NCBI GenBank assembly: GCA_044344935.1
Contig: JBIJCA010000171.1
Coordinates: forward strand, 1 to 9,808
Length of the DNA: 9,808 bases
Reading direction: 5' to 3'
Source of the DNA: Aquimonas sp044344935
GTDB lineage: Bacteria; Pseudomonadota; Gammaproteobacteria; Xanthomonadales; Xanthomonadaceae
Shown here: positions 3,811 through 9,808 of the stretch, one piece after another
How positions within the stretch are numbered: the stretch's first letter is position 1
Layout: the number at the start of each line of letters is the position of its first letter
Position numbers and translations under genes: made by a program
Notes under the pieces: model-generated
What the model saw: only the letters and a program-made list of their open reading frames with translations
The model's database searches: none
What the model was told of the DNA's origin: nothing

Positions 3811-6636
3811 ATGGACAAGAGCTTCAACCCGCAGGATTTCGAATCGAGCTGGTACGCCCGCTGGGAACAGAGCGGTTGCTTCAAGCCGAGCGGCACCGGC
3901 CCGGCCTACAGCATCCTGCTGCCGCCGCCGAACGTCACCGGCACCCTGCACATGGGCCATGCGTTCCAACACACGCTGATGGACACGCTGGTGCGCTACC
4001 ACCGCATGCGCGGTTTCGACACCCTGTGGCAGATGGGCACCGACCACGCCGGCATCGCCACCGAGATGGTGGTCAGCCGCAATCTCGCGCTTGAGGGCAA
4101 AGGCGAAACCCGCGACAGCCTGGGCCGCGACGGCTTCATCGAGCGCGTCTGGGCCTGGAAGAAAGAGTCGGGCGACACCATCGAGCGGCAGATGCGCCGC
4201 ATGGGCACCTCGGGCGACTGGTCGCGCAGCGTGTTCACCATGGACCCGATGCCGTCCGAGGCCGTCATCGAGTGCTTCGTGAAGCTGTACGAGCAAGGGC
4301 TCATTTACCGTGGCAAGAAATTGGTCAACTGGGACCCGGTGCTGAAGACCGCGATCTCCGACCTCGAAGTGGTCAGCGAGGAAGAGGAAGGCCGGCTGTG
4401 GTCGATCCGCTACCCGCTGGCGAACGGCGCGAGCTACGAGCACGTCGAGTTCGATGCCGAGGGCGTCGAGACCCTGCGCGAGACGCGTGACTACCTGGTA
4501 GTCGCCACCACCCGCCCCGAGACCATGCTCGGCGACACCGCGGTGATGGTGCATCCGGAAGACGCGCGCTACGCGAGCCTGATCGGCCAGGCTGTGCGCC
4601 TGCCGCTGTCGAACCGCGAGATCCCGATCATCGCCGATGCCTACGTCGACAAGGCGTTTGGCACCGGCTGCGTCAAGGTCACGCCGGCGCATGACTTCAA
4701 TGACTACGCGGTGGGCCAGCGGCACGGCCTGCCAATGATCAACATCCTCACTGACGATGCCGCGATCAACGACAACGGGCCGGAGAAGTACCGTGGCCTC
4801 GATCGCTTCGCTGCGCGCAAGATCGTGCTCGCCGACCTCGAAGCCGAGGGCTGGCTGCTGGAGGAGAAGAAACACAAGTTGATGGTCCCGCGTGGCGACC
4901 GCACCGGTCAGGTGATCGAGCCCTACCTCACCGACCAGTGGTTCGTGCGCATGGACACCCTGGGCAAGCGCGGCCTGGAGCTGGTTGAGAACGGCACCAT
5001 CGAGTTTGTGCCGCCGAACTGGATCAACACCTATCGCCACTGGATGGAAAACATCCAGGACTGGTGCATCAGCCGTCAGCTCTGGTGGGGTCACCGCATT
5101 CCGGCCTGGTACGACGAGGCCGGCAATGTCGTTGTGGCGCGCTCGGAGGAAGAGGCTTACGCCAAGGCATCAGCTCATGGTGGGCCAGGGCCCACCCTAT
5201 CCAGGGACAAGGATGTTCTGGAGACCTGGTTCAGCTCGGCCCTGTGGCCGTTCTCCACCCAGGGCTGGCCGGATGCCTCAGCCATGGCCGAGCGCGGCTT
5301 CGATCGCTACCTGCCGTCCTCGGTGCTGGTGACCGGCTTCGACATCATTTTCTTCTGGGTCGCCCGGATGGTGATGATGACCGACCACTTCACCGGTCAG
5401 ATTCCCTTCAAGCACGTCTACATCACCGGCCTGGTGCGCGATGCGCAGGGTCAGAAGATGTCGAAGTCGAAGGGCAATGTGCTCGACCCGATCGATCTGA
5501 TCGACGGCATCAGCGCCGATGCGCTGGTCGCCAAGCGCACCACGGGCCTCATGAAGCCGCAGGACGCGCCGAAGATCGAGAAGGCCACGCGCAAGGAGTT
5601 CCCGGACGGCATTCCGGCCTTCGGAGCGGATGCGCTGCGCTTCACCTTCGCCAGCCTCGCCACCCACGGTCGCGACATCAAGTTCGATCTGAACCGCTGC
5701 GAGGGCTACAAGAACTTCTGCAACAAGCTGTGGAACGCCGCGCGCTTCGCGCTGATGAATGTCGGCGAGGCCAGCTTCGAAGGCCAGCCCGATCCGCGCA
5801 GCGACGCCGAGCGCTGGATCCTGGCCAAGCTCGACCGCATGGTCGCCGAGGTGCACACGCACTTCGCCGGCTATCGATTTGATCTGGCCTCGCAGGCCAT
5901 GTACGAGTTCACCTGGAACGAGTTCTGCGATTGGTTCCTGGAACTCGCCAAGCCCGCACTCAGCGGCGACGACGCCGAAGCCGCGAACAGCACCCGCCAC
6001 ACCCTGCTGCACGTGCTGGAAACCCTGCTGCGCGCACTCCACCCGCTGATTCCATACGTCACCGAAGAGATCTGGCAGCACGTCGCGCCGAAGCTCGGCC
6101 GCAGCGCCGAGAGCATCAGCCGCACGACCTATCCGGAGGCAGGCGCTGCCGTGGCCTACGCGCAGTCCGAAGCCGACATCGAGTGGCTGAAGCGCGTGGT
6201 CAGCGCGCTCCGCCAGATCCGCAGCGAACTGCAGCTGTCGCCCGGCAAGCCGGTGCCACTGTTGCTGGCCGGCGGCGATGCCGCTGACCGTTCACGCTTT
6301 GAACGCTTTGGCCGGCAGATCGCGTTTCTGTGCAAGCTGGACTCGCAGACCTGGCTGGCCAGCGAAGCGGACGCGCCGGCGTCGGCGCCCGCAGTGCTGG
6401 GCGAGCTGACCCTGCTGATTCCGCTCGAAGGTCTGGTCGATCTCGACGCCGAGCGCGTGCGGCTCGACAAGGAGATCAAGCGCATCCAGGCCGAGATCGG
6501 CAAGTGCGAAGGCAAGCTGGGCAACGCCAACTTCGTCGCCAACGCCCCGGCCGAGGTGGTGACGCAGGAGCGTCAGCGCATCGCCGACTTCAACACCCAG
6601 CTGAAGGGCCTCGCGGCGCAGCGCGCGCGACTGTAG
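3811..6636 (+). CDS. valS: Valyl-tRNA synthetase
   Basis: Class Ia synthetase that activates valine with ATP and charges tRNA-Val in the cytoplasm. Counting from ATG 3811 it has 941 residues, normal for bacterial ValS. In order: HIGH motif in PPPNVTGTLHMGH (38-50, HMGH 47-50); CP1 editing domain with TTRPETMLGDT (233-243), which removes mischarged threonine; WCISRQLWWGH (418-428); DVLETWFSS (468-476); the GFDIIFFWVARM helix; KMSKS at 549-553; anticodon-binding domain with the NFCNKLWNAARF region; and the C-terminal coiled coil (about 876-941) typical of ValS. The 3811 start gives the usual N-terminus MDKSFNPQDFESSWYARWE, although no strong Shine-Dalgarno precedes it. Residues 451-467 are odd: the DNA holds a perfect palindrome and several codons uncommon in this gene (see the repeat entry). 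The pepA-holC genes that often precede valS in gammaproteobacteria are absent upstream. It is convergent with the methyltransferase gene, 22 bp apart. Confidence 0.98.
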   Translation: MDKSFNPQDFESSWYARWEQSGCFKPSGTGPAYSILLPPPNVTGTLHMGHAFQHTLMDTLVRYHRMRGFDTLWQMGTDHAGIATEMVVSRNLALEGKGETRDSLGRDGFIERVWAWKKESGDTIERQMRRMGTSGDWSRSVFTMDPMPSEAVIECFVKLYEQGLIYRGKKLVNWDPVLKTAISDLEVVSEEEEGRLWSIRYPLANGASYEHVEFDAEGVETLRETRDYLVVATTRPETMLGDTAVMVHPEDARYASLIGQAVRLPLSNREIPIIADAYVDKAFGTGCVKVTPAHDFNDYAVGQRHGLPMINILTDDAAINDNGPEKYRGLDRFAARKIVLADLEAEGWLLEEKKHKLMVPRGDRTGQVIEPYLTDQWFVRMDTLGKRGLELVENGTIEFVPPNWINTYRHWMENIQDWCISRQLWWGHRIPAWYDEAGNVVVARSEEEAYAKASAHGGPGPTLSRDKDVLETWFSSALWPFSTQGWPDASAMAERGFDRYLPSSVLVTGFDIIFFWVARMVMMTDHFTGQIPFKHVYITGLVRDAQGQKMSKSKGNVLDPIDLIDGISADALVAKRTTGLMKPQDAPKIEKATRKEFPDGIPAFGADALRFTFASLATHGRDIKFDLNRCEGYKNFCNKLWNAARFALMNVGEASFEGQPDPRSDAERWILAKLDRMVAEVHTHFAGYRFDLASQAMYEFTWNEFCDWFLELAKPALSGDDAEAANSTRHTLLHVLETLLRALHPLIPYVTEEIWQHVAPKLGRSAESISRTTYPEAGAAVAYAQSEADIEWLKRVVSALRQIRSELQLSPGKPVPLLLAGGDAADRSRFERFGRQIAFLCKLDSQTWLASEADAPASAPAVLGELTLLIPLEGLVDLDAERVRLDKEIKRIQAEIGKCEGKLGNANFVANAPAEVVTQERQRIADFNTQLKGLAAQRARL
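5179..5196. repeat. REP-like palindrome inside the valS coding sequence
   Basis: GGTGGGCC (5179-5186) and GGCCCACC (5189-5196) are perfect 8-bp inverted arms separated by AG. On the minus strand the palindrome is preceded by ATAGG, close to the GTAG head of RAYT-type REP elements. It encodes residues 457-462 (GGPGPT) in a variable stretch between PAWYD and DVLETWFSS. The codons around it are unlike the rest of valS: TCA (454), GGG (458, 460), CTA (463), AGG (465). The reading frame is intact. The resemblance to REP families is from memory; the palindrome and codon shift are directly visible. Confidence 0.5.
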
Positions 6637-6664
6637 GGCTGGCGCCCGACCACGGGCTTCAGCC
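6637..6664. terminator. Possible bidirectional terminator hairpin between convergent genes
   Basis: Starting at the base after the valS stop, GGCTG (6637-6641) pairs with CAGCC (6660-6664) and GCCC (6644-6647) with GGGC (6654-6657), separated by a 2x2 internal loop, around the 6-nt loop GACCAC. The hairpin also covers the TGA of the convergent methyltransferase gene (6659-6661). It could end transcripts from both sides. There is no T-tract on either side, so intrinsic termination would be weak. Confidence 0.4.
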
Positions 6665-7315
6665 GACAGGCGCGCGCATCAAGGCCAGATTCGGCCCCGG
6701 GCTGTCGAAGGCCAGACCCAGCCAGTCGGCCACCCAGCGCAGGCTGCGCTCGCGGTAGAAGGCGACATGGGTGGGGTCATGCACGTAGCGCCAGCGAGCG
6801 AAGTCGTGGTCGTCGCGGCGCCACTGCGTCATCACCGCAAGCCACCCACCGGGCTTGAGCATGCCGCGCAGGCGTTCGAACTCGGCGCGCGGATGGGCGA
6901 AGTGTTCGGCCACTTCGGTGCAGGTGATGAAGTCGTAGCGCTGGGCCAGCAGATCCGGGTGGTCTGCAAACAGAGGGTCATAGCCGCAGCAGTCGAAGCC
7001 GCGATCGCCGAGCATGGAAACCAGCGCGGGACCCGGCCCGCAGCCGTAGTCGAGGCCGCGCGCGCCCACTCCCAGGCGATCGCAGAGCGGCGCCGCCAGC
7101 CGTTCGAGGAAAGCGCGGTAGTCAGGATCGTCCACCTGATTGCGATGCAGCGCGTACTCGGCCCGGGCACGCTCGACGCTCGGCAGATCCGCGCGGTGCA
7201 TGAAGGCAAGGCCGCAGTCGGCGCACTCCGCATAGGCGCGCCCGTGCACGACCGGCAGTGCGGACAGAGCATCCGACCCACACAGCGGACAGCCGCCGCG
7301 CGCGCTTTCAGACAC
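6659..7315 (-). CDS. Zinc-ribbon class I SAM-dependent methyltransferase
   Basis: A 218-residue protein starting at GTG (7313-7315), chosen because it places the cysteine-rich N-terminus at the front; the frame is open further upstream, but that sequence lies inside the preceding gene and is Arg-rich noise. CPLC (9-12) and CADC (31-34) form a four-cysteine zinc ribbon. A Rossmann methyltransferase fold follows: SAM motif I LDYGCGPG (88-95), the acidic residue in GYDP (111-114), DFITCTEVAEHF (128-139) and LKPGGWLAVMT (153-163), then YVHDPTHVAFYRERSL (177-192). This resembles UbiG/COG2227-type enzymes with a leading zinc ribbon; the methyl acceptor is unknown. The start overlaps the stop of the upstream membrane-protein gene by 8 nt (GTGTCTGA), implying one transcript and translational coupling. 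The enzyme should be cytoplasmic. Confidence 0.92.
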   Translation of the reverse strand: MSESARGGCPLCGSDALSALPVVHGRAYAECADCGLAFMHRADLPSVERARAEYALHRNQVDDPDYRAFLERLAAPLCDRLGVGARGLDYGCGPGPALVSMLGDRGFDCCGYDPLFADHPDLLAQRYDFITCTEVAEHFAHPRAEFERLRGMLKPGGWLAVMTQWRRDDHDFARWRYVHDPTHVAFYRERSLRWVADWLGLAFDSPGPNLALMRAPVG

Positions 7316-9677
7316 CCGCACGCGCCGCCCGCCGCGCCAGCGCACGCCAGTCGAAGGCCGCGATCTGATCGGGGGGCACGCGCAGTCCGTCGGCCTCCAC
7401 CAGCTCCACCGCCTGGTAGCGAGCGAGCAGCGAGTCGAGCGCCAGCGCGCCGCTGCGTCGCGGCGTTCCCGGCGTCCACCACGGATGTTCGCAGCACTCG
7501 TAGCGCACAACCCCGCCGTGGAAACCGAAGAAGAACGGCATGCCGGGCAGCGCGCCATGCGCAGGATCATCCGCATGCGGGCGATGCAGGACCTCCAGCT
7601 CGGTGTCGAGCAGCCAGGGCGTCCAGCTGGGAAGCTGCGAGTCCGGCGCGTGCACCAGCAGCAACCAGCGGCCTTCGGCCGACCACACCATCGACGGGCT
7701 CAAGCCCGCGCAGGCCAGACCGCCGCGCGTGCAGAGCACGCCTGCGAAGCGCGCATCCTGCGGGCGCGGGCCGGCATCGTCGTAGCGGCCGCGCGCCGCT
7801 TCAAGGTAGGCCCAGGTCGCCATCGGCCCGGGGTAGATCAGATCGAAGGCGGCCATCGGCGAGGGCGGCACTCGCACCCGGACATGCCGCGGGGCAGGCC
7901 CCTGCAGGGTCTGGCCGTCCGCGCTCACGCTGTAGCGGTCGCAGGCGAAGCGCAGCCACTGGTTGCGCCGCGGCTGCAGGAAGGAAGCGCCCTGTGCGGG
8001 CGCGGGCGACTCGCGCTGCAGCGTGCCGCCGGGCGACTGGACACGCCCCAGCACGCGCCGCACCTGAAGCACGCCTTGTGACATCGCGATCGGGCGCAGA
8101 TCAAAGCCCTGCGCGGAGCCGGAAAGCAGCGCGCGGCTTGCCGTATCCACCACCATGCAGGTGTCCGGCACGGCACCATCGCGGGCGGCGGCCTGCAGCA
8201 CGAGGTGTCGACCGTCGTCCGACCACAGGTGGGCGAGTCCCAGCGGACTGAAGGGCAACACTTCGCCGTCAAGCCGGCAGCGCCAGCAGCGGTCGGCCTG
8301 CCGCTGGAACAGGGCGACATGACCGGACGGCCCGAGGCTTTCCACTTCGGCGCGACGCTCGCTGTCGGCGGGGTCATCCAGTCGCAGCCAGAGCATGAGC
8401 TCGCCAGGCATCACCACTTCGGTGTAGTTGACCGCGCCGTCCGGCAGCGGCTGCGCCCACTGCGCGCCGACGCCGGTGCGCTGTCCGGTGTCCGCGCTCG
8501 GGGCATCCCAGGGCTGGGGATAACTCGAGGCAGGAAGGGCTTGTTTCAGCTCGATCCCAACGCGCTGCTGGTCGAGCACGCGGACCCGGCCGAGACTCAG
8601 GCCCGGGTGGCCGTGGGCCACGTCCCAGCGGAGCGGAACCCGCCGCGCGTTCAAGCCATCCTCATGCAGCCAGGCGCCGGCACCGTCATCGGGCACCAGC
8701 AGCAGGGCCCGGCCATCGGCGCGCCACACCGCCGACTCCGGTCCGGCGACGGTGAAGGGCAGGCGATCGCGATCGAGGCGCACTTCATAGCGCGGCTGCA
8801 GCGCGTAGCGCAGCGGGTGCAGCGCTTCCGCCACCTGCGAGGGCTCGCGCAGAGCGACGAAGGCAAGCCGCGGCCGACCTTGCGGATCGGGGATTTCGAT
8901 GCGATCCGCCGCGGCGCGAGCGCATTCCTCCTCGCTCAGCCATAGACCGAAACGCAGAGTGAGCGGCTCGTCGACGTCCGCGAGCCGGCGCCACTGCTCG
9001 ATGGCTCTGGGCCAGCGCTCGCTGGACTCGATGCTGGACCACAGCTCGGCCCCTTCGCGCCATTCGTAGCGTCGCGAAGCTTGCCGATCAAGCGCCAGCA
9101 CGCCCCCGTTACGCAGGCTGCGCACCACGATCCAGCGTCCGTCCCGGGACACATGCAGACTGCGATCACGGCCTTCCAGCAGATGCCCGTCCTCGAAGAC
9201 CCACGTCGAGCCCTGCGGCTGCGACGATCGCGGCTTCGCGCCGGGCACCATGCGGAAGCGCAGGCCGCTGCCGGGAAGACGCGACCACACCTGCCCACCC
9301 GGGCCGTTGAGTGCGTGCTCACTGGTGAACGGATAGCGGGCGGCCAACTCGGGGCTCGGGCGGAGCATCCTCGCGAACACCCGACCGTGGAGGAGCACAC
9401 CCAACACCGCCGTCGCCACGCCGAGCACGATCGCCAGCCAGGGGCCCAGCGCTGGCCAGGCCCAGGCGCACAGACTGGCCCCGAGCGACAGCGGCATCAG
9501 CCCTGACAAGGCGCGCAGGAAATGCGGCGCGCGACCCCGCCCGCGTCGCTCCACCGCGATGCTGAACGCGAAGGCTGACAGCGCGCCCAGCCAGATCAGA
9601 ACCACCAGCCAAGGCGGCAGGAACGCGACCCCGAAGCACAACAGCACGGCCAACAGCGTTTCCAGCAGTGCGGGCAT
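7308..9677 (-). CDS. Large membrane-anchored protein with propeller-like repeats, function unknown
   Basis: A 789-residue protein from ATG 9675-9677, in a frame open over 2.3 kb with consistent codon usage. The N-terminus has hydrophobic segments at about 4-20, 22-42, 58-74 and 77-97, so three or four membrane helices. The remaining roughly 690 residues are soluble and rich in beta strands and Trp. A short motif recurs: SRDGRWIVVRS (177-187), WRADGRALLLVPDD (318-331), WSDDGRHLVLQA (485-496) and WSAEGRWLLLVHA (665-677). This 'W-S-x-D-G-R then hydrophobic strand' pattern is typical of beta-propeller blades of the WD40/YVTN/TolB kind, though blade spacing here is irregular. I do not recognise a named family. 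The side of the membrane holding the large domain cannot be decided; four helices would leave it cytoplasmic if the N-terminus is inside. Its stop overlaps the methyltransferase start, so the two are probably linked in function. No strong Shine-Dalgarno is seen. Confidence 0.8.
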   Translation of the reverse strand: MPALLETLLAVLLCFGVAFLPPWLVVLIWLGALSAFAFSIAVERRGRGRAPHFLRALSGLMPLSLGASLCAWAWPALGPWLAIVLGVATAVLGVLLHGRVFARMLRPSPELAARYPFTSEHALNGPGGQVWSRLPGSGLRFRMVPGAKPRSSQPQGSTWVFEDGHLLEGRDRSLHVSRDGRWIVVRSLRNGGVLALDRQASRRYEWREGAELWSSIESSERWPRAIEQWRRLADVDEPLTLRFGLWLSEEECARAAADRIEIPDPQGRPRLAFVALREPSQVAEALHPLRYALQPRYEVRLDRDRLPFTVAGPESAVWRADGRALLLVPDDGAGAWLHEDGLNARRVPLRWDVAHGHPGLSLGRVRVLDQQRVGIELKQALPASSYPQPWDAPSADTGQRTGVGAQWAQPLPDGAVNYTEVVMPGELMLWLRLDDPADSERRAEVESLGPSGHVALFQRQADRCWRCRLDGEVLPFSPLGLAHLWSDDGRHLVLQAAARDGAVPDTCMVVDTASRALLSGSAQGFDLRPIAMSQGVLQVRRVLGRVQSPGGTLQRESPAPAQGASFLQPRRNQWLRFACDRYSVSADGQTLQGPAPRHVRVRVPPSPMAAFDLIYPGPMATWAYLEAARGRYDDAGPRPQDARFAGVLCTRGGLACAGLSPSMVWSAEGRWLLLVHAPDSQLPSWTPWLLDTELEVLHRPHADDPAHGALPGMPFFFGFHGGVVRYECCEHPWWTPGTPRRSGALALDSLLARYQAVELVEADGLRVPPDQIAAFDWRALARRAARAGV

Positions 9678-9707
9678 GCAGGCGATTGCAGAAGATGAGG
9701 TCCGGCG

Positions 9708-9713
9708 AGTCTA
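9708..9713 (-). promoter_or_regulatory. Possible -10 element for the membrane protein/methyltransferase operon
   Basis: On the minus strand TAGACT lies in GGTTAGACTCG, about 30 bp before the ATG, with a six-T run 18 bp further upstream in a locally AT-richer patch (9723-9737). It matches the -10 consensus at four of six positions; the aligned -35 (CACACT) is poor. This would give a leader of about 24 nt. Weak call, supported mainly by position. Confidence 0.3.
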
Positions 9714-9808
9714 ACCGCCTCGTAGAAAAAAGTGTGATGCAAGACTCAGCGCGGCCGTGAGTGGTGGCGCACTTGCGTCACTTCACGTCAGATGCTGCTG
9801 AAACTGGG
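9714..9808. other. Window edge: upstream region, possible start of a rightward gene
   Basis: No complete gene. ATG at 9792-9794 opens a plus-strand frame reading MLLKL to the window end, but there is no clear Shine-Dalgarno and only five full codons are visible, so it cannot be called. The A-rich run GTAGAAAAAAGTG (9722-9734) is the most AT-rich patch nearby and could belong to promoters in either direction. Confidence 0.25.

Noticed and set aside
3733..5094. 453-codon minus-strand open frame opposite valS
   Set aside because: Antisense to an unmistakable valS; the translation is His/Arg/Val-rich with no family motif.
7316..7576. Longer start for the methyltransferase at 7576
   Set aside because: The added 87 residues are Arg-rich, overlap the preceding gene entirely, and have no counterpart in zinc-ribbon methyltransferases.
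6767..8251. 494-codon plus-strand open frame opposite the methyltransferase and membrane-protein genes
   Set aside because: It is a GC-rich shadow: Arg/Ala/Pro-rich, no motifs, and antisense to two genes with clear domain or codon evidence.

Overview
The window is GC-rich, densely coded DNA with strong G/C preference at third codon positions. Its gene content suggests a gammaproteobacterium of the Xanthomonadales/Lysobacterales: a bacterial valyl-tRNA synthetase, a DUF2141 protein paired with a Tat-exported carotenoid oxygenase, and a secreted 'SGNWY...GQGF' beta domain that I associate from memory with that order. Taxonomy is an inference; there is no rRNA gene or other marker. I see no tRNA, rRNA, CRISPR array, transposase or phage gene.

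Layout, left to right. (1) Positions 1-1176, minus strand: a two-gene operon with a DUF2141 secreted protein first and a Tat-signal carotenoid oxygenase second; the oxygenase runs off the left edge. (2) Positions 1177-1681: about 500 bp without a convincing gene. It holds a cluster of TGAC/GTCA half-sites and palindromes upstream of the operon, and a GTAG-headed perfect palindrome. (3) Positions 1682-3428: a divergent pair. On the minus strand is an exported monohaem cytochrome c fused to a beta-rich domain; on the plus strand is an exported, probably outer-membrane beta-barrel protein. The 127-bp gap between them holds a large concentric dyad centred exactly midway between the two start codons. 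(4) Positions 3429-3810: non-coding, ending in a likely valS promoter and leader. (5) Positions 3811-6636: valS, complete, with an REP-like palindrome and a run of uncommon codons in a variable stretch before the DVLETWFSS motif. (6) Positions 6659-9677, minus strand: an operon of a large membrane-anchored protein with propeller-like repeats, overlapping by 8 nt a zinc-ribbon class I SAM methyltransferase. (7) Positions 9678-9808: the presumed promoter of that operon and, perhaps, the first codons of a gene leaving the window.

The points most worth a second look are the symmetric dyad between the cytochrome and barrel genes (with the possibility that these two secreted proteins form an undescribed envelope module), the palindrome in the valS coding sequence, and the translationally coupled membrane protein/methyltransferase pair. 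valS is housekeeping. The functions of the barrel protein, DUF2141 protein, cytochrome fusion and large membrane protein cannot be fixed from sequence alone.
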